Virus record (IMG/VR): IMGVR_UViG_3300004369_000003
Coordinates: 38,540 to 102,539 of that record
Direction: 5' to 3' (one strand)
Length of the DNA: 64,000 nucleotides
Origin: a virus
Below the pieces are notes generated by a model, which saw only the letters and a list, made by a program, of their open reading frames with translations, searched no databases and had not been told where the DNA came from. This document shows positions 1-8,900 of this stretch, one piece after another. Position 1 is the first letter of the stretch. The number at the start of each line of letters is the position of its first letter. The position numbers and the translations under genes are program-made.

Positions 1-1
1 T

Positions 2-600
2 ACAGGCTCAACTGGTGCGACAGGTGCTACAGGTCCTCAAGGAAACACTGGACCTACTGGACCTCAGGGTCTTTATGTTGAAGGTCCTACTGGACCTCAA
101 GGTCCCACGGGGGTTGCTGGACCTACAGGCGCAGAAGGCGACCGTGGCCCCACAGGTCCGATTGGTCCAATTGGCCCAACGGGTCCTTTAGGGCCAACTG
201 GTGCTGATGGTCTACTCGGTGCAACAGGTTCACCTGGCCCTACAGGTCCGACTGGACCTCGCGGTTTTCAAGGCGCAACTGGTGCTCAAGGAGCGACAGG
301 ACCGACTGGTGCTTCCGTAACTGGTGCTACAGGTTCAACAGGACCTACTGGTCCTTCAGGTGGACCGACTGGTGCAACAGGTCCAACTGGTCCGACTGGT
401 GCTACTGGTGCTCAGGGTGAGTTGGGTCTTCGTGGTTCTACTGGACCTACGGGTGCAACTGGAGCTGCTTCAACTGAGCCTGGTCCTACAGGTCCGACTG
501 GTGCGTCTATTACGGGTCCTCAGGGACCAACTGGTCCCCAAGGTCCTCAAGGTCCTACTGGTCCAGAAGTAACTGGTCCAACTGGTGCAACTGGTGAGCC
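2..600 (+). repeat. Collagen-like Gly-X-Y coding tract
   Basis: About 200 consecutive codons encode Gly-X-Y triplets, dominated by Gly-Pro-Thr, Gly-Ala-Thr and Gly-Pro-Gln. The DNA is therefore a degenerate 9-bp repeat (ggt cct act and variants). Similar tracts lie at about 2760-3100, 15090-15250, 17750-18230 and 18785-19400. Synonymous variation between units is high, which suggests selection on the protein and would limit slippage. Confidence 0.85.
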
Positions 601-1510
601 TGGAGTTGGTTATGACGGAATCACTAGCACAACAAACCTAATCATCGGTGCTGGTAACAAGACTTTTACCGTAAATAAGATTGGTGCTCTACAAGTCGGA
701 ACACGAATTCGTTTTTCTGCCGCCCTTCAACCTCAAGAGTTTGTTGAAGGTGTTGTAGCAGGAATTAACGGTCTACTTGTAACAATTACTTCTGATGTTT
801 TCAATGGAACTGGTAACACATACTCGTCATGGTATGTGAGCGTTGGTGGAGGCCCTGTTGGTCCTCAAGGACCTGTCGGTCCTCAGGGCACAGCCGTAAA
901 CCTCAAGGGTAGTGTTGCAAACTTTGCGGCTCTTCCTTCGTCAGGAAACGTAGTAAATGATGCTTACATTCTTTCTGACACAGGAAATCTTGCTGTATGG
1001 ACAGCTCAAAGCACTTGGGTTGACGTAGGAAGAATTGTTGGCCCGACAGGTGCAACTGGTTCAACTGGTCCGTCAGTTACAGGACCTACAGGTCCCGCTG
1101 GTCAAGACTCAACAGTCCCAGGACCAACAGGTCCAACTGGACCTTCGGTCACTGGTCCTACAGGGGCAATTGGTCCTACAGGCCCTGCTTACTACGAACT
1201 TGTTGGAAACCAATACCTGCAAAATGTTGTTCTTGTTGAGGAAGACGGTGCAAGTATTGTCAAAATCAACAGTTCAATTGCAACAACTGTAACTGTCCCA
1301 GCAGACGGAACAAATGGTTACACATTCCCAACTGGAACTCAGATTGTTCTAACTCAATTGGGTGTCGGTCAGGTCATTATTGAAGGTGACACGGGAGTAA
1401 CTGTTCTCAGCGAGGGAAGCAGATTCACTACCAAAGCACGGTATGCGGTCGCCTCTCTTATCAAGTTGTCTAGCAACTCCTGGCTTCTTAGCGGAAACTT
1501 AGTGGCCTAA
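2..1510 (+). CDS. Collagen-like tail fibre protein, 5' end outside the window
   Basis: The frame is open from the first bases of the window, so the start lies upstream; 502 residues are visible. Residues 1-200 are almost unbroken Gly-X-Y triplets, mostly GPT, GAT and GPQ, which predicts a collagen-like triple helix. A non-collagen beta-rich segment follows (about nt 605-850). Then comes a short module starting GTAVNLKG and ending near nt 1040, another collagen tract, and a C-terminal globular domain (nt 1190-1507) that could be a trimerisation or receptor-binding tip. The NLKG module recurs in the gene at 18723. A TTG at 422 is the first candidate start inside the window, but collagen coding continues upstream of it, so it is not the true start. 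Seen: repeats and modules. Inferred: virion fibre role, from the neighbouring fibre genes. Confidence 0.85.
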   Translation, partial: TGSTGATGATGPQGNTGPTGPQGLYVEGPTGPQGPTGVAGPTGAEGDRGPTGPIGPIGPTGPLGPTGADGLLGATGSPGPTGPTGPRGFQGATGAQGATGPTGASVTGATGSTGPTGPSGGPTGATGPTGPTGATGAQGELGLRGSTGPTGATGAASTEPGPTGPTGASITGPQGPTGPQGPQGPTGPEVTGPTGATGEPGVGYDGITSTTNLIIGAGNKTFTVNKIGALQVGTRIRFSAALQPQEFVEGVVAGINGLLVTITSDVFNGTGNTYSSWYVSVGGGPVGPQGPVGPQGTAVNLKGSVANFAALPSSGNVVNDAYILSDTGNLAVWTAQSTWVDVGRIVGPTGATGSTGPSVTGPTGPAGQDSTVPGPTGPTGPSVTGPTGAIGPTGPAYYELVGNQYLQNVVLVEEDGASIVKINSSIATTVTVPADGTNGYTFPTGTQIVLTQLGVGQVIIEGDTGVTVLSEGSRFTTKARYAVASLIKLSSNSWLLSGNLVA

Positions 1511-1512
1511 AC

Positions 1513-2427
1513 ATGCTTATCTCTACTCATGCGATGCACGCAACACTCCCAACACCGTATGTAGCGGCTGGTTGGCAGCTTGTTGATGAGTCATCGTTTG
1601 GCACTACAAACATCAACACAATTACTTCAAATGACAGTGGTCTATATGTTGTTGCTGGAGGTTCTGGAAAACTGGCTACCTCAGTAGACGGTCTTTCTTG
1701 GGTTCAGAGAGAGTCAGGTTTCTCGACCAGTAATATTTATTCGTCTGCCTACGGAGATGGTCAGTTTATAGTTGGCGGTAGTTCTGGAAAATTAGCTACA
1801 TCTCCAGATGGAATTACTTGGACTCAACGGGCTTCAGGTTTTGGTGCGAGTGCCGTCTTAGGAATAACTTGGGCACCTTCTGCGTCTGCATGGGTTGCTG
1901 TGGGCGGTTCAGGAAAACTTGCCACATCAATTGATGGCGTTGAGTGGACTTTAAGAACTTCTTCTTTTGGAATTAGCTTTATCAACGATGTGTATGCAAC
2001 AGAAAATTTAATTATCGCTGTTGGGTATGACGGTAAACTTGCTACATCAACAAACAGCATTTCTTGGACTCAACGGGCTTCGTCTTTTGCTTTTGACACG
2101 ATAAACGGCATAGTGGCTAACCCGTCTAGAACTCAATACGTTGCTGTTGGAGATTCAGGAAAAATTGCCACATCTCCTAACGGAACTGTTTGGACTCAAG
2201 TTTTTCCATCTCCATCTTTTGGTTCTTCAAGGGTTGTTTCTGTTGCTTCTAACATTGACAGTTACGTTGCTGTAGGAACAACAGGGAAAGTTGCTACATC
2301 TGTAGGTGGTCTGAACTGGAAGCAAAGAGTTTCCAATTTTGGACTTGACAACATCAATGATGTTTTACTTGAAGAAAATTTTGCCCTAATTGTCGGTAAC
2401 TCTGGCAAGATTGCGTACTCGGTATAG
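1513..2427 (+). CDS. Predicted seven-bladed beta-propeller virion protein
   Basis: The protein has 304 residues and consists of seven similar units. Each contains a G-K-[LIV]-A-T-S core (SGKLATSVDG, SGKLATSPDG, SGKLATSIDG, DGKLATSTNS, SGKIATSPNG, TGKVATSVGG, SGKIAYSV) followed in most units by a W-x-Q/L-R strand. Repeats of about 40 residues of this form resemble BNR/sialidase-type and Ycf48-like propellers, so a closed seven-bladed propeller is likely, with the last blade completed by the N-terminus. No catalytic sialidase residues are evident. The ATG at 1513 lies 2 nt after the preceding fibre stop, suggesting translational coupling. Position among fibre genes suggests a ligand-binding tip or fibre cap. 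The fold call is by repeat pattern only. Confidence 0.7.
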   Translation: MLISTHAMHATLPTPYVAAGWQLVDESSFGTTNINTITSNDSGLYVVAGGSGKLATSVDGLSWVQRESGFSTSNIYSSAYGDGQFIVGGSSGKLATSPDGITWTQRASGFGASAVLGITWAPSASAWVAVGGSGKLATSIDGVEWTLRTSSFGISFINDVYATENLIIAVGYDGKLATSTNSISWTQRASSFAFDTINGIVANPSRTQYVAVGDSGKIATSPNGTVWTQVFPSPSFGSSRVVSVASNIDSYVAVGTTGKVATSVGGLNWKQRVSNFGLDNINDVLLEENFALIVGNSGKIAYSV

Positions 2428-2436
2428 GAGTTATGA

Positions 2437-2604
2437 ATGTTTAGTTACAGAATTATTCAAGAAGGACCTATGGTCCAGGTTCTATACGGAGACAACGTAA
2501 TTGATGAATGCGGTCCTTGGGAAAGCCTTACCGCAGCAATTAACTGGGCAGAAAGTTACATTGCATTTAAAAATTCTGGTCTGCCAGAGCCAAACATCGC
2601 GTAG
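2437..2604 (+). CDS. Small conserved-looking protein, 55 residues
   Basis: The ATG at 2437 is preceded by AGGAG at 2426-2430, a good ribosome binding site. The protein begins MFSYRIIQEGPMVQVLYG and contains the motif CGPWESLTAAINWAE. I have an impression of similar short proteins with GPWES-like motifs beside tail fibre genes in other marine or freshwater phages, but could not check it. A second ATG at 2433 would terminate after three codons and is not the start. Function is unknown; a fibre assembly chaperone or accessory factor is possible from position only. Confidence 0.65.
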   Translation: MFSYRIIQEGPMVQVLYGDNVIDECGPWESLTAAINWAESYIAFKNSGLPEPNIA

Positions 2605-2649
2605 TACAGCAAAGTACAATAACTATTAGAGGAAGAAAGGAGGCACACA

Positions 2650-3300
2650 GTGGCAGCAATTGATTTCCCCACACCCGTTGTGGTTGGTGAAGAGTTCACA
2701 GCTGGTAACAGCACTTGGGTGTGGACAGGCACTGTTTGGGAGCTCCTGCGTACCGCTCCTACTGGCCCCCAAGGTCCTCAAGGTATTCAGGGTCCTACAG
2801 GTCCGACTGGTGCGGTAGGTGACACTGGCCCGCAAGGTATCGTCGGTCCTACTGGTCCAGTTTCAGATGTTGCTGGCCCTCAGGGTCCTACTGGACCCAC
2901 AGGTCCACAAGGTCCTACAGGTCCACAAGGTCTTCAGGGTATTCAAGGTGAGCGTGGTAATACAGGACCTACTGGTGCTGACTCCAACGTCACTGGTCCT
3001 CAGGGTCCTACTGGACCTCGTGGTCAAACTGGTCCTACTGGTTCAACTGGTCCTCAGTCTGAGGTTCCTGGACCAACAGGACCTACGGGTCCTGCAGGTA
3101 AATTCGTAGCTAGCCCAAATCAGCCAGACCCCACATTTGCCACAGACGGGGACACTTGGTTTGACACAGGAACAGGAACAACATACGTTTTCTATAACGG
3201 AGTTTTTGTTCGCACTCAGGGCGGTCAAACTGGTCCTACTGGTCCCAGAGGTCTACAGAGTTCTTTTGCAGTCTCTGCCTCATGGTGGTTAGGTGTCTAA
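2650..3300 (+). CDS. Short collagen-like tail fibre protein
   Basis: The protein has 216 residues and starts at a GTG placed just after a strong AAAGGAGG site (2636-2643). An N-terminal segment of about 37 residues ([18 protein letters not shown]...) includes W-V-W-T-G-T-V-W, reminiscent of short virion-anchoring modules. Residues 38-150 are Gly-X-Y collagen-like triplets. A C-terminal module follows ([20 protein letters not shown], ending in GVFVRT), a common small phage-fibre module of the form GDTWFD...YVFYNG. It is much shorter than its collagen-like neighbours and may be an accessory or whisker fibre. Confidence 0.8.
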   Translation: MAAIDFPTPVVVGEEFTAGNSTWVWTGTVWELLRTAPTGPQGPQGIQGPTGPTGAVGDTGPQGIVGPTGPVSDVAGPQGPTGPTGPQGPTGPQGLQGIQGERGNTGPTGADSNVTGPQGPTGPRGQTGPTGSTGPQSEVPGPTGPTGPAGKFVASPNQPDPTFATDGDTWFDTGTGTTYVFYNGVFVRTQGGQTGPTGPRGLQSSFAVSASWWLGV

Positions 3301-3301
3301 T

Positions 3302-3394
3302 ATGCAAAACTTTGAAATTTCGTCCGAATCACACAGTCACGCTGGTGTTATCCTACTAGTTGGGCTGTCTTGTGGTGAAAGAGGTAATGAATAA
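3302..3394 (+). CDS. Possible 30-residue leader or coupling peptide
   Basis: A short frame runs from the ATG at 3302 to a TAA whose last base is the first base of the next gene's ATG (TAATG). It encodes MQNFEISSESHSHAGVILLV followed by ten more residues. The exact stop-start overlap is typical of coupled phage genes, including other pairs in this window. No clear Shine-Dalgarno precedes its own ATG, while AAAGAGG at 3378-3384 inside it serves the next gene. It may be a genuine small gene or just open sequence carrying that site. Confidence 0.35.
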   Translation: MQNFEISSESHSHAGVILLVGLSCGERGNE

Positions 3395-5874
3395 TGCCTG
3401 GTTTTCTTGGCGGTAGTTCTGGCGGTACTGGTGGTACTGGCGGAGAAATCTCCTTTCCTAAAGAATTTATTGACCCAGTAACTAAACTTCGGGTTTCCAC
3501 GCCCGAAAACCTCATTGACACCGACTTTGAGTACGGTCTCCAGCCCACCAAGTGGGAAACAGTTGAACTAATCAACAACACCCCTTCGTTTTTCTCAAAA
3601 TCGGGTGACACAACCATCCCCAACATCACCTCAATCAACACGATTCAGGGTTCTCGGGAAATTACCGTTTCTACAAAACTAGACCACGGTCTATCTGTTG
3701 GTATCCCTATCAACGTAAACGGTACAAAGTCTTTGACCGCAGACGGTGCCTACATTATTAACTCAGTTCCAACAGCCAGGACATTTACATATCTAGCCAA
3801 AGAGAATCAGTTTTTAACAGCATCTATCGAGGACCTCTACACCTCTATCGTTACTGGTGAGTTCTTTCAAGGCTCTCAGATTCGGATTGCAGACTCTCAC
3901 GGTCTGGTAACCGATGGTCAAACCCCGTCAACTCTAACTGTTACTACAGATAGTCCTCACGGGTTTGGTCCAAACACTCCTTTCTACTTCCTAAATTTGA
4001 ACTCCACAATTTCTCAGGAGTTTGATTCAACTAACACCGAAGCCCAGACATTTGATTCAAGCAACAACTCAACTGCTAGAACTTTTGACTCTTCTAACTC
4101 AGATGTTTCGGTCAACTATGACTTCTCCAATCAAGCAGCAAGCCTGCCCTCTTCTGCGGTAGGTAGCCCTATCGCTGGGGTAAGTATTGAGAGTGACACC
4201 ATTACGGTTGGTCATACAGCAGAAAACTTTGACGGTCTTCCCGTTGGAACTCCTCTGTATTACAACGTAGTTGCTTCTACTGGTTATTTTTCAACAAGCC
4301 CTCGTGGCGTTGTCTACCTCAAAACAACAAACTCTCTTGGACCATCTCTTTCCACATTCCAAGTAAGCGCTATCCCCAACGGGACACCTATTGATATCAC
4401 CTCTCAGATGACTGGAACCTTCCAGAAAGCTGACTTGGTGGCGTTTTTTGCTGGCAACAACGAAGACCCAGAAAACCAAATTTCTGTAAATATTTTCAGA
4501 AGTAGCGCTTATGAATTTGACGGTGACAACTCAGAAGGCTCTACATACAACATCAACAGCATTACTGGTCTTGGGAATATTGCTCTAAATGGGGACAGTA
4601 ACTGGGCCGCTGGTCAGATGGTTTTCTACAGCACCACTGGAGCCCCCGCTACTGGTCTCACCAACAACACCACATACTGGGTGACAGCAACAAACCCATC
4701 TGCAAGCGTTATTAACATTTCTTCTGAGCCAGGTGGAGCAACTCTTACAGCAATTTCTGGTGGAACTGGAACTCAAACACTTCAGGCCATTTCTGTTTCT
4801 GTTGACAGAAACATTCTTGCAGTTCCAGGCCACGACTTCCAGGAAGCTGACATGGTGAAGTACAGCTATCCAGAAGGTGCTGCTTTTACAACCTCAGAGA
4901 CTGCCCAAGATTATTACTACATTCAAGATGTATACCCAGACGGAACACACATCCGTTTGACAACTCAAAAAGGATTTGTCTACGACGGAAGCACGGAGGC
5001 CCGCGCAGCAGCAAGTGCTGCCGACATCCTTGCAGCCAATCCAAGTGCCCCAGACGGAGCTTACTGGATTAAGCCAGAAGGTTCAAGCACAGCACATCTC
5101 ACCTACTGCCTTAACTCAGTTGAGGGTGGCGGTTGGACTCAGATGATGAAAATTTCCACCAATACTCTTCTCAATCCGTACAACGGTCGAATTGGTGGTT
5201 GGCCTAACACCAACATTTCATACCGATTCGGAGCAGTATGGGATGGCTGGGCATGGAACAGCGATAGCGCTTGGGACCCCCACACTGGAACGCTTCCCGA
5301 CTCAGCTAATGAAGATTTCAGTGACATTGATTCCTTCTCCAAGCTGTTCCACAAGATGCCATTCAATGATGTGATGATTGTGTCAATTGGTGACACTTCT
5401 AAGCGTCTTGGGTGGAGGCACAACGCTCAAATCGCAAACATGCGGGCTGTTACTGGTGGAACAAACCTGACCACCTACGGCGACCAATGGCTATTCCCTG
5501 CGGTAAACCAACTTGAATACGCATGGCATCGTCAGCTTCTGGCTTACGCAGGTAACTACAACTACCAGACCCAGACACCAACAGTCTTCGGATTCAAGAT
5601 TCTGTCTGACCGAGCCAACAACTACGGCTCAATCAACAGTTATATCACTGGCGGTTATAGCACTTTTACTTCCGCAAACGTCACTGGTCACGGTGTCGCC
5701 ATGATTGGTACGGGTGGTACAGGAGCTAGCGGTGGTCGTTGGGGTGGCGGTATCGGCTTCAACTACACCGCCAACTATGACTTCAAAGTTGGAAGCCACT
5801 TCTATAACTACGGATTTGGCACCAACATCACTAACTACCGACTCCTATACGGAATCGCCGTATTCGTAAGGTAG
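3394..5874 (+). CDS. Tail fibre with E1_FCCH-like repeats and fibrinogen-like C-terminus
   Basis: The protein has 826 residues. The N-terminus is Gly-rich (GGSSGGTGGTGGE). Residues about 70-540 hold several beta-rich repeats of the kind found elsewhere in this phage (DHGLSVG...DGAYIINSVPTARTF, SPHGFGP, and a TGLTNNTTYWV unit). Residues about 545-826 match a fibrinogen-related domain: DGAYWIKPEGSS, YCLNSVEGGGWTQMMKI, then a Gly/Tyr/Asn-rich C-terminus ending YRLLYGIAVFVR. Fibrinogen-related domains commonly bind acetylated or other sugars, so this is a candidate receptor-binding protein. AAAGAGG (3378-3384) is the likely ribosome site. The domain call rests on the conserved YWIKP...GGGWT signature; ligand is unknown. 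Confidence 0.75.
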   Translation: MPGFLGGSSGGTGGTGGEISFPKEFIDPVTKLRVSTPENLIDTDFEYGLQPTKWETVELINNTPSFFSKSGDTTIPNITSINTIQGSREITVSTKLDHGLSVGIPINVNGTKSLTADGAYIINSVPTARTFTYLAKENQFLTASIEDLYTSIVTGEFFQGSQIRIADSHGLVTDGQTPSTLTVTTDSPHGFGPNTPFYFLNLNSTISQEFDSTNTEAQTFDSSNNSTARTFDSSNSDVSVNYDFSNQAASLPSSAVGSPIAGVSIESDTITVGHTAENFDGLPVGTPLYYNVVASTGYFSTSPRGVVYLKTTNSLGPSLSTFQVSAIPNGTPIDITSQMTGTFQKADLVAFFAGNNEDPENQISVNIFRSSAYEFDGDNSEGSTYNINSITGLGNIALNGDSNWAAGQMVFYSTTGAPATGLTNNTTYWVTATNPSASVINISSEPGGATLTAISGGTGTQTLQAISVSVDRNILAVPGHDFQEADMVKYSYPEGAAFTTSETAQDYYYIQDVYPDGTHIRLTTQKGFVYDGSTEARAAASAADILAANPSAPDGAYWIKPEGSSTAHLTYCLNSVEGGGWTQMMKISTNTLLNPYNGRIGGWPNTNISYRFGAVWDGWAWNSDSAWDPHTGTLPDSANEDFSDIDSFSKLFHKMPFNDVMIVSIGDTSKRLGWRHNAQIANMRAVTGGTNLTTYGDQWLFPAVNQLEYAWHRQLLAYAGNYNYQTQTPTVFGFKILSDRANNYGSINSYITGGYSTFTSANVTGHGVAMIGTGGTGASGGRWGGGIGFNYTANYDFKVGSHFYNYGFGTNITNYRLLYGIAVFVR

Positions 5875-5883
5875 TCGCAGATG

Positions 5884-5889
5884 TATAAT
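5884..5889 (+). promoter_or_regulatory. TATAAT box before the giant fibre gene
   Basis: An exact TATAAT sits at 5884-5889 in the 48-bp gap before the giant fibre gene. No good -35 hexamer lies 16-18 bp upstream, so this may be a weak promoter or chance. The gene's ribosome site is AAGGAG at 5907-5912. Confidence 0.2.
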
Positions 5890-5922
5890 AACGAGAGAAC
5901 CAACCTAAGGAGTCGCTAGCAA

Positions 5923-8900
5923 ATGGCAGTGCTCGACATCACCGCTGTAGGCGGCGCAGGAACACACACGCTCCAGAAGACAAACGTCAACCTGGATGAA
6001 GATTTTGTGTACTTCCCTGGTCGCGATGCTTCAACGACCCTATCTTCAGAAGTAACTGATGACAGCGCCTGGGTTTTCCGTGAAGGAACTGGTGACCTAG
6101 TAGGTGCGACCAGCAACACCGTCTACTTTGTCAACTCTGATGGTTTCTCCGTCGGTCTATCCACCACCTCGGGTGGAAGCAATATTGACCTTACAAACTT
6201 TGCTCCTGGCTCTATCACTCTCAACTTCCCGTTTGTTTACAACAACAACTTCAACATTTCTTCAGTCAAGTTTGATGACCTTCAGGCTGTCAAGTACCTA
6301 ACAGACGATGCAGCTATCACTGGCCTCACTTCTGGAAGTGTTTACTACGTCAAAAACCTTCTTGAGGGTCTTGGCGGAAACTCTCTATACACCTTTACCA
6401 CGCATGACTTCACCACAGGTGGCTCAACAGGTCGTTACGGCCCAACAATCACGCAACTTCGGGACGAATACGTCGCTGGAGGAGCCGCTTGGGCGTCAAC
6501 CTATCTCAATCAAGGTGACTTCCAGGGCTACCAAGACTGGACAGTTCCAACTGATGGGCTTTATGAGTTCACAGTAAAAGGCGCTTCTGGTCGCCAAGGA
6601 AGTTCACTTGCTGGTCAGGGAGCTGCAATTCGCGCTAGGGTTCGCCTAAATAAGGGCGAAACTATCACGTTCCTTATCGGTCAAAGAGGTGAACTTCCAC
6701 CAAATAACACCTCATGGCCTGGTTCTTCTGGTGGAACATTTGTTGTTCGTAAGTCTGGAAATGTTCCTCTCTTCGTTGCTGGTGGTGGTTCTTCATCATC
6801 TGCAGCAACCTCCTCTCGCGGAGACACTCGCGGTAACGGTGAGCTAACCAACCGTGGTGGTACTTCGCAGAACGGCTACGGCGGAGGCGTTGACGGATTT
6901 GGTGCTGGTGGAATTTCCACTGGTGGAGCTGGCGGTGGTTTCTACTCAAATGGTGGAAACTCCGAGCGTGGTGGCGGTGGGCAAGCCTTCATCAACGGCG
7001 GTATTGGTGGCTACCCAGCTGGTGGCTCGTCTGGTGCTGGTGGTTTCGGTGGTGGCGGTGGAGCCGACGGTGAGACCTGGGGTGGTCCTGGCGGTGCTGG
7101 TGGCTACTCAGGTGGTGCTACAAACAACCGTTCTGGCTCTCGTTGGTGCGGTGGTGGCGGTTCCTGGATTATTTCTACCGCTACAGATGTCTTTACATCC
7201 GAGGGAACATACAATGGTTCAACTCAACTTGTTGGTCGAAACATTGGAACAATTGACTGGACCGAGCCAAATGTTGACGGTTCTGTAACTGTCACCCTTG
7301 TTGAGAGTTCTGTCTTCGGTTTCAACCTACACACAACTCCTGCTGACGCACTCAGTGATACAGACCCAATTGCTGTTGCTCCTTCTGGAAGTTCTTATCA
7401 CGCACTTGTTCCTCTTACAGTAGATGTTGATACGGACATCATCCATTTCAAGACTCCGCACGGGTTCTTTGATGGCAAAGCAGTCAACTACTTCTTCACA
7501 GGAACACCTGTATCAACACTTAACGGCACTTCTGTTTACTACATTGATGCTCTTGACGATTACACATTCCGTCTAAGCACCACCCCAGACCCGAATTTTA
7601 CAAATATCAACCTGACTGCTCCTTCAGCTGCAACGTCTGAAGGTTTCCGAAATGTCATTGTAAACCTAGATACCAACGCAATTACGATTCCTAATCACGG
7701 ATTTCTTGCCAATCAGCCAGTTAGATATCGAACAGGTGAGAATTCACCGATTACACCACTACAGAACAACGCAACCTACTACATCAAGGAAGTTATTGAT
7801 GCCAACAGGTTCACTCTAAGTCAGTCTCTTAATGGGCCAGCCCTTGACTTGACAGAACTAGGAGTCGGTGAGCACAGTTTTATCTTTATCGTCGTTAACG
7901 ACCTTGAAGACAGCATCTACATTCCTAGCCACGGTTTTGTAACTGGTCAAACTATTCAGTACGCCAAATCCCGAGACTTTGCAATCAAGCGTCTCTACTC
8001 TAGTGGTGTCTACAAGTATGTGGACACTGATGTCAACGGTGGGTTTGATGCAAACCAGTTCGTTCTTTTTGACAACGTTCAGCGTCCTGCAAGAACAGCG
8101 GCTTTCCCGACTCTAGGTATTACTAGTTACCGAAGCTCTGGAACAACTCGTTACATCACAACTGATGCAAACCACAACTACTCGACAAACATGTTTGTCA
8201 AAATTAGTGGTCTGCCTTCAGACACCGTTGCTAATGACCGTCGCTGGAATGGTTTCTGGAGAATTACTGGTATTCAGTCTGGAAACGAATTCTCATTTAC
8301 GGCTGAAGAAAGTTTTAACCAAAGCCCAACTAATGCACCAGAAGGTGCTCAAGTTGAGCGCGACCTAGATTACGAGTTCTTCCTCGGTGAGCGCAAACTT
8401 CGTATTCGAGCAATTCAGTCTTCAAGTCGTACCCGCTACATCTACTGCGACCGTCCTCACTACCACGACAATGGCTACCTCGTAAAGATTGAGGGTATTC
8501 CAGAGCCATACGCACGTTACTTCAACGGAGAGTGGTTTAAGACCGCAGACTGGGCTGGAAACGGTGGCTCAGGTGAGTATGGTTTCTACTGGAACGATGC
8601 GTCTGAAAGTGGCGACACAGAGGTAGACGAGTATTACACACTCCCTTACACGGACATCTGGGAGTTTGAGGCTACCGTTGTTGGCTTCGCTCGAATTGAC
8701 AACATTGAAACTGGTATCAACGGTGGTGGTACTCGTCTTCGTTACCGCAACAACTATGCCTCCCTCACTCAAAGCGAAGAACTTGATGTAAGTGGTTTCG
8801 TCTCCAAGCGAAGCATGTACATCCAGAACCGCAGACTTGACAAGCGAACTCGCGTATACCTAGACCTTGACGTTGCACATGACCGTCAGGTCGGTGACCG

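Noticed and set aside
2-600. Possible CRISPR or satellite array from the strong short periodicity
   Set aside because: The 9-bp periodicity is that of Gly-X-Y codons with frequent synonymous changes; there are no fixed repeats with unique spacers.
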